Source: Candidatus Gastranaerophilales bacterium (GTDB lineage Bacteria; Cyanobacteriota; Vampirovibrionia; Gastranaerophilales; Gastranaerophilaceae). Taken from it: 64,000 bases of DNA. Below are positions 1-8,244 of the stretch, piece after piece (within the stretch, counting starts at the first letter, position 1; each line of letters begins with the position of its first letter). Where the stretch lies: positions 1-64,000 of the forward strand of contig CANQDZ010000004.1 of NCBI GenBank assembly GCA_947594025.1, written 5' to 3'. Below the pieces are notes generated by a model. It was not told the DNA's origin, ran no database searches, and saw only the letters and a program-made list of their open reading frames with translations. The position numbers and the translations under genes are program-made.

Positions 1-17
1 TTTTAATAATACATAAC

Positions 18-50
18 AAAAAAGGACTTTATAAGAGAAAGTCCTTTTTT
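18..50 (-). terminator. Intrinsic terminator after tRNA-Ile
   Basis: A 13-bp A/T-flanked stem (arms 18-30 and 38-50, core GGACTTT/AAAGTCC) with a 7-nt loop. Read on the minus strand it starts right at the encoded CCA end of the tRNA and finishes in a run of six T, so it looks like a textbook intrinsic terminator. The flanking A and T runs would let it work in both directions. Confidence 0.85.
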
Positions 51-126
51 GGTGGGCCATCTTGGACTCGAACCAAGGACCTCACCCTTATCAGGGGTGC
101 GCTCTAGCCACCTGAGCTAATAGCCC
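50..126 (-). tRNA. tRNA-Ile (anticodon GAT)
   Basis: Read on the minus strand the segment starts GGGCTAT and ends ATGGCCC-A-CCA, giving a perfect 7-bp acceptor stem. The D arm (AGCTCAGGTGG), the anticodon loop CTGATAA on a 5-bp stem and the T loop GTTCGAGTCC are all present. The anticodon GAT reads ATC/ATT isoleucine codons. The terminal CCA is encoded in the DNA. The gene stands alone downstream of argS and is not inside an rRNA operon, where tRNA-Ile(GAT) is often found. A TATAAT element lies 14 nt upstream and a terminator follows at once, so it is probably its own transcription unit. Confidence 0.96.
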
Positions 127-140
127 GCATTTGCTATGAG

Positions 141-146
141 ATTATA
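141..146 (-). promoter_or_regulatory. -10 element for tRNA-Ile
   Basis: TATAAT on the minus strand, 14 nt upstream of the mature tRNA 5' end, just after the argS stop codon. It would give a 5' leader of about 7 nt. I see no convincing -35 hexamer. Confidence 0.5.
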
Positions 147-172
147 ATCTTATAAACATAACAAAAAATCAA

Positions 173-1867
173 CTACATTTTTTCGGGTGCTGAAACTCCA
201 ATAAGTTCAAGCACTAATTCCATTGCTATTTTTGTTACGTAAACAAGTGTCATGCGCGCCTTTGTTTCCTCTTTATCACTTGTTATTACCCTTGTATAGT
301 TGTAGAAATGATGCAAGGAGGCACCTAATTCCTGTGCATATTTACACAACAAATACGGGGCTCGAAGACGTGCGGCATTTTCAATAACGGATTTAAATTC
401 TTCAATCTTTAAGAGAAGTAATTTTATTGATTTGTACGAATTTTCATCATATGATTTTACCAAGCGGGCGAAGTTTGGATTTTTAAGATATTCCTCAAAC
501 TCTGCTTTTTCGATACTTGGAGGAATAATTTTATTATTATCAAGCGTGTCAACCGATTTCTCTGTTGCCTTTCTTATAATGGAGCAGCACCTTGCGTGCG
601 CATATTGGACATAAAATACGGGATTTTGGTCTGTTTTTGATTTTGCTAAATCTATGTCAAAATCAAGAGCGGTATCAATTGACCTTATGAGCATCCAGTA
701 TCTTGTGGCATCAACTCCTACCTCATCTATAAGGTCGCCGAGTGTTACCATTTTTTTGCGTTTACCCATGCGCATTGTTTCGCCGTTTTGAACAATATTT
801 ACAAGCTGCCCCAGTAACACCTCGAGAGATTTTGGGTCATGACCCAGCGCCTCGATTGAAGCTTCAATTCTTTTTATATATCCGTGGTGGTCTGCACCCC
901 AGATATTAATTAAAGTATCAAAACCTCTTTTTAATTTATTTTGATGATATGCAATATCTGCGGTCAAATATGTGTTTGTGCCGTCTGCTTTTTTAATAAC
1001 TCTGTCTTGCTCGTCTCCGTAGTCTGAGGATTTAAACCATATTGCACCATCTTTCTTATACAATTTACCGAGCTTTTCAAGTTTATCGACACATCCTTGG
1101 ACTTCATTATTCTTGTATAATTCCGTTTCATGGAAAAATAAATCAAAGTTTACGCCAAAGTTTTTAAGAAGCTCTTTTTGCTGTCTCAGCATATCGTTTT
1201 CCGCATAAAGCGCATAATCTTCAGTTGAACCTTCTTCTATATATCTTTTAGCACAATCTATTAAATACTCACCGGGGTAAGAATCTTCCGGAAGCACAAT
1301 ATCCTCGCCTTTTTGTTGACGAACTCTAATCTCAAGCGATTTGCCGAGTTTATTTATTTGATTTCCCGCATCGTTTATATAAAATTCTTGAAATACATTA
1401 TCTCCATTGTATTTAAGAACGTTAGCAAGCGCGGAACCAACTGCTGCCCATCTTCCGTGACCTATATGAAACGGTCCTGTCGGGTTGGCACTCACATATT
1501 CTAAGTTAATGTTCTTGGGATTTTTATTTTCCGTTTTTGCATAATTTTTTTTGTTTTTTAAAACATCTTTTACTATGTCACTCAGAATATTTTCTTTAAC
1601 ATCAAAATTTATAAAGCCTTGGACGCAATTTACGTTAAAATCATCTTCTTTAATATATTCTTTTATATTTTGCGCTATTTGAGGCGGTGCCATTTTTGCT
1701 TCACGCGCAAGAGATGACACGTTTACCGAAAAATCACCAAACTTTTCATTTTTAGGTTTTTCGCAGACAAATGTTCCGCAATAAGAACTCATCTGTCCCA
1801 TTTTTCCGTCACTAATTGCCTTATTTAGGGCTTCTTTTACAACTTCAATAAAATAATTCTTTAACAT
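173..1867 (-). CDS. argS: Arginyl-tRNA synthetase
   Basis: Class I aminoacyl-tRNA synthetase that charges tRNA-Arg in the cytoplasm. The 564 residues match the family length. The order is an N-terminal ArgRS-specific (Add-1) domain at about 1-95, a Rossmann catalytic domain opening with SANPTGPFHIGHGR (HIGH at 134-137), and an alpha-helical DALR anticodon-binding domain ending in the typical GVSAPEKM tail. A canonical KMSKS is missing and replaced by MGKRKKM, as in many ArgRS enzymes. The ATG at 1867 has no Shine-Dalgarno sequence but a TATAAT nine bases upstream, suggesting a leaderless mRNA. The gene is divergent from the lytic transglycosylase gene at 1930. Confidence 0.97.
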   Translation of the reverse strand: MLKNYFIEVVKEALNKAISDGKMGQMSSYCGTFVCEKPKNEKFGDFSVNVSSLAREAKMAPPQIAQNIKEYIKEDDFNVNCVQGFINFDVKENILSDIVKDVLKNKKNYAKTENKNPKNINLEYVSANPTGPFHIGHGRWAAVGSALANVLKYNGDNVFQEFYINDAGNQINKLGKSLEIRVRQQKGEDIVLPEDSYPGEYLIDCAKRYIEEGSTEDYALYAENDMLRQQKELLKNFGVNFDLFFHETELYKNNEVQGCVDKLEKLGKLYKKDGAIWFKSSDYGDEQDRVIKKADGTNTYLTADIAYHQNKLKRGFDTLINIWGADHHGYIKRIEASIEALGHDPKSLEVLLGQLVNIVQNGETMRMGKRKKMVTLGDLIDEVGVDATRYWMLIRSIDTALDFDIDLAKSKTDQNPVFYVQYAHARCCSIIRKATEKSVDTLDNNKIIPPSIEKAEFEEYLKNPNFARLVKSYDENSYKSIKLLLLKIEEFKSVIENAARLRAPYLLCKYAQELGASLHHFYNYTRVITSDKEETKARMTLVYVTKIAMELVLELIGVSAPEKM

Positions 1868-1876
1868 AATATAAAA

Positions 1877-1904
1877 ATTATACTTTAAAAAAAGCCAATG
1901 TAAA
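1877..1904 (-). promoter_or_regulatory. argS promoter (leaderless type)
   Basis: On the minus strand: TTTACA (1899-1904), 16-nt spacer, TATAAT (1877-1882), then 9 nt to the ATG. There is no room for a ribosome binding site, so transcription should start within a few bases of the start codon. Confidence 0.6.
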
Positions 1905-1914
1905 TTTTGTATGA

Positions 1915-1920
1915 TAAAAT
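1915..1920 (+). promoter_or_regulatory. -10 element for the lytic transglycosylase gene
   Basis: TAAAAT with 9 nt to the ATG at 1930 (TATGAT overlaps it at 1910-1915). No Shine-Dalgarno sequence precedes the start. The layout mirrors the argS promoter on the other strand. Confidence 0.45.
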
Positions 1921-1929
1921 TTGTGTATT

Positions 1930-3849
1930 ATGCAAAAGAAGTTTGCCTTATTAAGTTTAGCTATTCTTTTTATTTTATTTTTACTGTGCACGGTAAAAGC
2001 ATGCCTGAGCGCAGATAAATATTATATGCAGGGAATTCAATTCGAAGCACAAGAAAAATATCAAGACGCCTATTATAACTATGGCAAAATAAACAAATGG
2101 TCTAAGATTTATCCCCTTGGGATATACAAACAGGCAAAATGCGCAAAAACAATAGGAGACAATAAAACCGCAATTAAAAAATATAAGAAATATACGTCAA
2201 TCATTCAAAATGACGTAATGACGCCTGTCGGACTTTGGGAGCTTGGAAATTTATACTACGAAAGCGCCAAACCAAAAGATGCTATGAAGATATTTAAAAA
2301 ATTGGAAAGCAGATATCCTGACAATAATTACACGTATGCCTCTTTTTACAGAATTGGCGAATTATTAAAAGATAAAGATAAACAACAATCCGTTGCCTAT
2401 CTTGCAAAATATCTTGATTATGCACCAATCGGCAGATTTTCAAAAAATGCTGTTCAATATATTGAAAAATCCGGCGAGAATATAACTTCCGATGTTAAAG
2501 TTATTCTTGCAAAATCATTAATGCAAAACGGAGAATACGACAAGGCTCTCAATTATCTTATGGCAGCTCCTTTTGATAAAAGGTGGATTCAAGAATACAG
2601 GATATATAAAGCAAAAAATGACGAAACAAATGCGATTAAAACCATTGAAGAAGGTTTAAAGCTTGAAAATAACAATATTACGGAAGATGATATTAAAGAG
2701 GCAATAAATTACTATCTTTTAAAGAAAAATACCAAAAGCGATATAAAAAACATTTATGAAATAACAAATATAAAAGGCAGCAAAATTCATTATTATATAG
2801 GCATTTTGTATGCACAAAGCCTTCCTGACGGGTACAATTTGTTCTCGGATATTTATAAATGCAATTCAAAATATTCGGATATTGCACTATCCGAGATGAT
2901 TTATCTTGATTATAAAAAAGGGAACTACATGTCTGCCATAAATCTTGGAAATGAATTTTATTCTAAATATAAAGATAAAAACACTGCCCCTAAGGCTCTT
3001 TATTATACGGCAAAATCATATGACAAGAATAAAGATAAAAAACAAGCACAAAGCCTGTACAAAAAAATAACGGATGATTACGGAAGAAGTTATTATGCAT
3101 TTAGGGCCTTTCAAAGTTTGAACAATAATCCGTCTTTCAATATGATATCAAAAAATGAACTTCCTAAAATAAGAGAGATAAAGTATCAATTTTTAACTAA
3201 TGACAAAGAGGGTTTTTATCTTAACAAACTTTTAAATTACGGCGATATATCAACAATTGACGACTTCAAAATAGAGGATGAGTATTTAAAAAGCTACATT
3301 GCGTATAAAAACAAAAAACACGGTTATTCCATAATTCTTGCAAGAGATGAAGCGGAAAAAAGCATTATAACCAAGTTAAATAAAACTCAAACCTCGCTTT
3401 TATATCCCATTTACTATGAAGATGAAATTAACAAATATTCAAAAATGAATAATGTATCACCTTATTTGATGATTGCACTGATTAGAAAAGAAAGTACATT
3501 TGATACAGGTGCCAAAAGCAGTGCGGGCGCAATAGGCTTAACACAAATACTCCCGTCTACTGCAAGCTTTATTGAAAAAGGCTCTCTAAAGGGCAATATA
3601 GAAAATGTAAACTATAATATCTACCTTGGTACAAAATATTTTGCTTATCTGAAAAGCACTTTAAACAATAACGATATGCTCTCTGTTGCAAGCTATAATG
3701 CAGGTCCGGGCAACGTCAAAAAGTGGCTTACAAACCTAAAAACAAATGATTACGATATATTTGTCGAAAGCATCCCTTTCGTCGAGACAAAAAGTTATGT
3801 AAAAAAAGTTTTTGAGGCATATTGGAATTACATAAGCCTCTATAAATAG
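1930..3849 (+). CDS. Soluble lytic murein transglycosylase with TPR-like N-terminal half
   Basis: Predicted peptidoglycan-cleaving enzyme that cuts the MurNAc-GlcNAc bond and forms 1,6-anhydroMurNAc, acting in the cell envelope. I start it at the ATG at 1930 (639 aa) and not at the TTG three codons earlier. Residues 1-28 form a hydrophobic signal/anchor segment. The middle is a long array of TPR-like helical repeats (for example around 30-120 and 330-400). The C-terminal SLT domain carries the catalytic Glu in RKESTFD (E521), followed by SSAGAIGLTQILP and ASYNAGPGNV. This is the Slt70/YjbJ-type arrangement. It is followed 32 bp later by tyrS, which has its own promoter. Confidence 0.93.
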   Translation: MQKKFALLSLAILFILFLLCTVKACLSADKYYMQGIQFEAQEKYQDAYYNYGKINKWSKIYPLGIYKQAKCAKTIGDNKTAIKKYKKYTSIIQNDVMTPVGLWELGNLYYESAKPKDAMKIFKKLESRYPDNNYTYASFYRIGELLKDKDKQQSVAYLAKYLDYAPIGRFSKNAVQYIEKSGENITSDVKVILAKSLMQNGEYDKALNYLMAAPFDKRWIQEYRIYKAKNDETNAIKTIEEGLKLENNNITEDDIKEAINYYLLKKNTKSDIKNIYEITNIKGSKIHYYIGILYAQSLPDGYNLFSDIYKCNSKYSDIALSEMIYLDYKKGNYMSAINLGNEFYSKYKDKNTAPKALYYTAKSYDKNKDKKQAQSLYKKITDDYGRSYYAFRAFQSLNNNPSFNMISKNELPKIREIKYQFLTNDKEGFYLNKLLNYGDISTIDDFKIEDEYLKSYIAYKNKKHGYSIILARDEAEKSIITKLNKTQTSLLYPIYYEDEINKYSKMNNVSPYLMIALIRKESTFDTGAKSSAGAIGLTQILPSTASFIEKGSLKGNIENVNYNIYLGTKYFAYLKSTLNNNDMLSVASYNAGPGNVKKWLTNLKTNDYDIFVESIPFVETKSYVKKVFEAYWNYISLYK

Positions 3850-3853
3850 TTTA

Positions 3854-3862
3854 TGCTATAAT
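3854..3862 (+). promoter_or_regulatory. Extended -10 promoter of tyrS
   Basis: TG-C-TATAAT, an extended -10 element, 19 nt before the tyrS ATG. The short leader contains an AGAGGA Shine-Dalgarno sequence. Confidence 0.6.
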
Positions 3863-3881
3863 CTAAGAAAAAGAGGACAAA

Positions 3882-5075
3882 ATGACAGATAAAACGGAAT
3901 TAAAAGAAAAATTTATAAAACAGGCAGAAAAATTATCAGAAGGAATAGAAGTTTTACCTGACGGAATTAAAGGACTTGCGTATAAACTTCAAAAATCAGA
4001 CGAAACAGGAATACCTTTAAGAGTAAAACTTGGTCTTGACCCAACCCGTCCTGACCTACATTTAGGTCATACCGTTGTTATGAGAAAACTTAAACAGTTT
4101 CAAGAGCTTGGACACACAATTGTGCTGATAGTCGGCGGTGCAACAGCTATGGTAGGCGACCCTTCAGGCAAAAGCGAAACAAGGCCGGCTCTTTCTAAAG
4201 AGCAAGTAAATGAGAACGCAAAAACATACTTTGAGCAAATGTCAAAAGTAATTGATATTTCAAAAGCAGAAGTCGTAAACAACGCGGACTGGCTCCATAA
4301 AATGACTTTTGTTGATATGTTGAAGCTTTCATCATCAACAACCGTTGCACAACTTATGGTGAGAGAAGATTTTGCAAAAAGATACGCGGAAGGAAGACCA
4401 ATCAGCGTTGTAGAATTCTTCTATCCTTTAATGCAGGGCTATGACAGCGTTGAAGTTAAAGCGGATATTGAATTTGGCGGAACAGACCAAAGATTTAATC
4501 TTCTTATGGGAAGGAACATTCAATTATTCTATGGCATGACAGACCCTCAAATGGTTATGTTATTGCCTTTAATTGAAGGTACGGATGGTGTTGTTAAGAT
4601 GTCTAAGACATACCCTGAACACTGCATCTCACTTACCGAAGAACCTAAAAATATGTATGGCAAATTGATGTCAATTCCTGACTCGCTTATGCCAAAATAT
4701 TACACTTTGCTTACTGATTTAACCTACAGCCCAACCAATAATCCTCGTGATGAGAAAATGCGTTTGGCATATGAAATTACAAGGATGTATTGCGGAAAAG
4801 ATGAAGCAGATAAAGCGCAGGCAGATTTTATAAATGTAGTACAAAATAAAGGCGTACCGCAGGATATTGATGAACGTAAACTTGACGCACCAATTGGAAT
4901 ATTAGATTTAATGGTAAATCTTGGCTTTACTCAAAGCAAGGGTGAAGCAAAAAGGCTTATTCAAGGCGGTGGCGTAAAATTTAACGGAAATAAGGTAACA
5001 GATATTTCATATACCTTATCCGAAACAGGTGTGCTTCAAGCAGGTAAAAGAAATTACGTAAAAATATTATTTTAG
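3882..5075 (+). CDS. tyrS: Tyrosyl-tRNA synthetase
   Basis: Class I synthetase that charges tRNA-Tyr. The 397 residues start with a catalytic domain carrying the HIGH-type motif as HLGH (in RPDLHLGHTV, about residue 55) and the KMSK loop as VKMSKTYP at about 238. A C-terminal S4-like RNA-binding domain follows (GFTQSKGEAKRLIQGGGV). Length and the HLGHTVVMRKL form fit the TyrZ-like subtype better than the E. coli type. A good AGAGGA ribosome binding site sets the start. cysE follows after 10 bp and is probably co-transcribed. Confidence 0.96.
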   Translation: MTDKTELKEKFIKQAEKLSEGIEVLPDGIKGLAYKLQKSDETGIPLRVKLGLDPTRPDLHLGHTVVMRKLKQFQELGHTIVLIVGGATAMVGDPSGKSETRPALSKEQVNENAKTYFEQMSKVIDISKAEVVNNADWLHKMTFVDMLKLSSSTTVAQLMVREDFAKRYAEGRPISVVEFFYPLMQGYDSVEVKADIEFGGTDQRFNLLMGRNIQLFYGMTDPQMVMLLPLIEGTDGVVKMSKTYPEHCISLTEEPKNMYGKLMSIPDSLMPKYYTLLTDLTYSPTNNPRDEKMRLAYEITRMYCGKDEADKAQADFINVVQNKGVPQDIDERKLDAPIGILDLMVNLGFTQSKGEAKRLIQGGGVKFNGNKVTDISYTLSETGVLQAGKRNYVKILF

Positions 5076-5085
5076 AAAGAAACAA

Positions 5086-5733
5086 ATGTTTGACAAGATA
5101 CCACTCGTAAGAGGCATAAAAACCGTCATAGATGATATTCAAAATATAAAGGATAAAGACCCGGCAGCTAAAAGTTATATTGAAATTATCCTTTTATATC
5201 AGGGCTTTCATGCACTTTTAATGTATAGAATTGCACATAAGTTATACAAATGGCACATACCTTTTATTCCAAGACTTATAAGTCAATTTGCAAGATTTCT
5301 TACGGGAATTGAAATTCATCCCGGGGCAATAATCGGAAAAAGATTTTTTATCGACCACGGAGTGGGTGTTGTAATCGGTGCAACAACAATCATTGAAGAT
5401 AACGTATTAATATATCAAGGCGTAACACTCGGAGGAACGGGAAAAGACCGCGGAAAAAGACATCCCACAATTAAAAGCTATGTTACGATAGGGGCAGGCG
5501 CTAAAATTTTAGGTAATATCACAATCGGAGAAAACTCAAATATAGGCGCAGGCTCGGTAGTAATTGATGATGTCCCCGAGCACTCAACAGTTGTCGGCGT
5601 CCCCGGAAGAATAGTACAGCAGAGAGTATTTATTCAAGGACAATTGCTGCACAACAGAATTCCCGACCCAATCACCTGCGAATTAAATCGCTTAAAATAT
5701 GAAATTCAGGATTTAAAAGAAAAATTGCAGTAA
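5086..5733 (+). CDS. cysE: Serine O-acetyltransferase
   Basis: Catalyses L-serine + acetyl-CoA to O-acetylserine, the first step of cysteine synthesis. The 215 residues have the short N-terminal helical domain and a left-handed beta-helix of hexapeptide repeats. The hallmark segments are GIEIHPGAIIGKRFFIDHG, GVVIGATT, YQGVTLGGTGK and GAGAKILGNITIG. This is the shorter CysE class seen in cyanobacteria and Firmicutes. The C-terminal tail after VVGVPGRIV ends in a short, charged helical stretch. It lies 10 bp after tyrS and converges on pheT with only 2 bp between stop codons. Confidence 0.95.
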   Translation: MFDKIPLVRGIKTVIDDIQNIKDKDPAAKSYIEIILLYQGFHALLMYRIAHKLYKWHIPFIPRLISQFARFLTGIEIHPGAIIGKRFFIDHGVGVVIGATTIIEDNVLIYQGVTLGGTGKDRGKRHPTIKSYVTIGAGAKILGNITIGENSNIGAGSVVIDDVPEHSTVVGVPGRIVQQRVFIQGQLLHNRIPDPITCELNRLKYEIQDLKEKLQ

Positions 5734-5735
5734 TT

Positions 5736-8198
5736 TTATCTTAATTCAACATCTTTAAACTCTTTTACAAGAGCATTTTTAATGTTGTTTACCTGTGCTT
5801 CAATCACTTCATCTTTAAGAGTTGCCTCGACATCTTGAAGCGTAATTCTAATTGCAAAGCTTTTCTTATCGTTTGCGATATTTTCGCCTTGATAGATATC
5901 AAATATTTGGGCACCTTTATAAATTGCTTTGTCTGCTGCCTTTTTGATTACCTTTTCAATTTCCGCGTAATTTCTGTCTTTGTTTACCAGAAATGCAATA
6001 TCTCGCTCGGCGCTTCCGAATTGAGGAAGTTTTTTGTATTTAGTTATTGAAGGGTTTACTGCCTTATAAACTTCTTCGAGATTAATCTCAAATACAAATA
6101 AATCTTGGTTTAACTTCATTTTATCAATTAAAGCGGGATGAACTCTGCCAACATAGCCCAAGGTTGTCATATTTTTGCCTAATAGCTGAATTTTAGCACT
6201 TTGGGCAGGATGTAAAAATTCATATTTGTCATTTTCGTTAAGTTCAGAGTATACAATTCTGTTTGAAATTCCAAGAACGCTGAACAAGTTTTCTAAAATT
6301 CCCTTTAGATTGTAAAAATCAACAGGAACTTTTTTATTCCAAATTTCATTATTAACAGAACCAAAAATACATCCCGATAAACGGCGTTCTTCAACCGTAC
6401 CTGAACATTCTTCACTTGCCTCGCCTTTTACAAAGTAAGCTTTTCCCATTTCGTACAATCTAAATTTTTTGTTTCCTTTATCAAAATTATATTTAACAAC
6501 ATCCAGCATATTTGCCATAAGATTTTGTCTCAGGGATGTTGCATCTTCGCTTTTTGGATTTAGGACTTCGACTACGGAATTTTTATCAAGCATCATTGAA
6601 TAGTTAGAGTATAAGTTGTCGCCCACAAGGGATGAAGTTACTATTTCATCAAAGCCCGCACCTAAAAAGACATCGTTTATCTTTTTGTTAATTCGTTCAT
6701 CTTTGCTTATCGCAGCACCTTCGTTTAAATCCGGAATTAAAGGTTCAATCTTATCAAAACCGTATATTCTTGATATTTCTTCAATAAGGTCAATTTCTCT
6801 GTATGCATCGTTAATTCTGTATGAAGGAATTTTGAATTTTGCCGCAAGTTCGTTTTTGCCCAACAATTCAAAACCGAGATTTTCTAAAATTTCAATGTAT
6901 TTGTCTTGAGGAATTTCAACACCTATAATTCTTTTAATTTCAGAATTTCTAAGCGTTACTTCAATATCTTCATTTTTATTGTTGCCCGTTTCGACTATTT
7001 GTTCCAATTTTCCGTTTGCATATCTTATAATTAAATCAATCGCACGAAGATGCGCAGGGTGAATCATTTCAATGTCAACCCCTCTTTCATATCTTGCGCT
7101 TGCCTCAGATCTGTAACCGACGCTTCTTGCTGATTTTCTGTTTGTATGAGGGGTGAAATATGCGGCTTCAAGAGCAAGATTTTTGGTATTACCGTCAATT
7201 TCGCTATTATTTCCGCCAAATACACCCGCAATGCAAACGCCCTTTTCTTTATCTGCAATAAGAACTGATTTATCCGTTAAATTTCTTTCAACTCCGTCGA
7301 GCGTAGTTATTTTTTCGCCTTCATGAGCGTATCTTACACATAAATAGTTATCTAATTTATCATAGTCAAATGCGTGCATTGGGACACCGTATTCAAGCAT
7401 AATATAATTTGTAATATCGACAATGTTATTTATCGGACGCATACCGCAAGCGAGAAGCCTTCTTTGCATAAAATCGGGAGAAGGCTTAATTGTGATATCT
7501 TTAATAACGCCAATTGAATAATATTTGCAAGCATCTTTTGCTAATATTTCAACTTTAAAATCATTTTTTTCAAATTTTTGGTTATTTTGAAGTAATGACA
7601 ATTTCATCTTTCTGTTAAATAAAGAAGATAACTCTCTTGCAATACCTATTACGGACATTTCGTCGCCTCTGTTTGCGGTGGGCGCCGTGTGATAAATTAC
7701 GTCTTCTTTTAAATTCAAAACATCTTCTAATTTTTCGCCGAGTTTTAGATTGTCATAAATTCTGTTTAAAATAAAGATGCCGTCCTCATCCTGCATGCCG
7801 TCCAGTCCGAGTTCATCACAAGAACATAACATACCCTCAGATTGAACACCTCTTATAACCGCAGGAGTAAGTTCAAAAATTTCGCCCGTTTTTCTTGAAA
7901 ATACCTTTGAGCCGACACTTGCATAAGGAATAATTTGATTTTCCTCAATATTTTGCGCACCGCAGACAACGGTTTTAAGTTCGCCGCCTTTATCAATGGT
8001 TACCAAGTGCAATTTATCCGCATTAGGGTGATTATCAATTTTGACGATTTTTGCAGTCACTATATTTGTAAAATTAATCTTTTTAACTTCGACTTCTTCA
8101 ACTTCTAATCCGCTCATGGTTAGCATATGAGCGATTTCCTCTTTGGAAATTCCTTCTAAATCAACATATTCACTTAGCCATTCATGTGAAACTTGCAT
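5736..8198 (-). CDS. pheT: Phenylalanyl-tRNA synthetase beta subunit
   Basis: Beta subunit of the (alpha-beta)2 PheRS; it provides tRNA binding and editing of mischarged Tyr-tRNA-Phe. The full length of 820 residues shows the N-terminal EMAP-like tRNA-binding domain (ITNIVTAK-type segment, NHPNADKLHLV, about 40-150), B3/B4 editing domain, B5 domain, catalytic-like core (DLIEEISRIYGFDKI) and a C-terminal FDX-ACB anticodon-binding domain (PQFGSAERDIAFLV). The start has AAGGAG about 11 nt upstream. The alpha-subunit gene pheS is not next to it, unlike in most bacteria but as in cyanobacteria. Confidence 0.96.
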   Translation of the reverse strand: MQVSHEWLSEYVDLEGISKEEIAHMLTMSGLEVEEVEVKKINFTNIVTAKIVKIDNHPNADKLHLVTIDKGGELKTVVCGAQNIEENQIIPYASVGSKVFSRKTGEIFELTPAVIRGVQSEGMLCSCDELGLDGMQDEDGIFILNRIYDNLKLGEKLEDVLNLKEDVIYHTAPTANRGDEMSVIGIARELSSLFNRKMKLSLLQNNQKFEKNDFKVEILAKDACKYYSIGVIKDITIKPSPDFMQRRLLACGMRPINNIVDITNYIMLEYGVPMHAFDYDKLDNYLCVRYAHEGEKITTLDGVERNLTDKSVLIADKEKGVCIAGVFGGNNSEIDGNTKNLALEAAYFTPHTNRKSARSVGYRSEASARYERGVDIEMIHPAHLRAIDLIIRYANGKLEQIVETGNNKNEDIEVTLRNSEIKRIIGVEIPQDKYIEILENLGFELLGKNELAAKFKIPSYRINDAYREIDLIEEISRIYGFDKIEPLIPDLNEGAAISKDERINKKINDVFLGAGFDEIVTSSLVGDNLYSNYSMMLDKNSVVEVLNPKSEDATSLRQNLMANMLDVVKYNFDKGNKKFRLYEMGKAYFVKGEASEECSGTVEERRLSGCIFGSVNNEIWNKKVPVDFYNLKGILENLFSVLGISNRIVYSELNENDKYEFLHPAQSAKIQLLGKNMTTLGYVGRVHPALIDKMKLNQDLFVFEINLEEVYKAVNPSITKYKKLPQFGSAERDIAFLVNKDRNYAEIEKVIKKAADKAIYKGAQIFDIYQGENIANDKKSFAIRITLQDVEATLKDEVIEAQVNNIKNALVKEFKDVELR

Positions 8199-8244
8199 AT
8201 CTGTTATTACTCCTTAAATTTTTTACTTAATCATATCAAAAACA

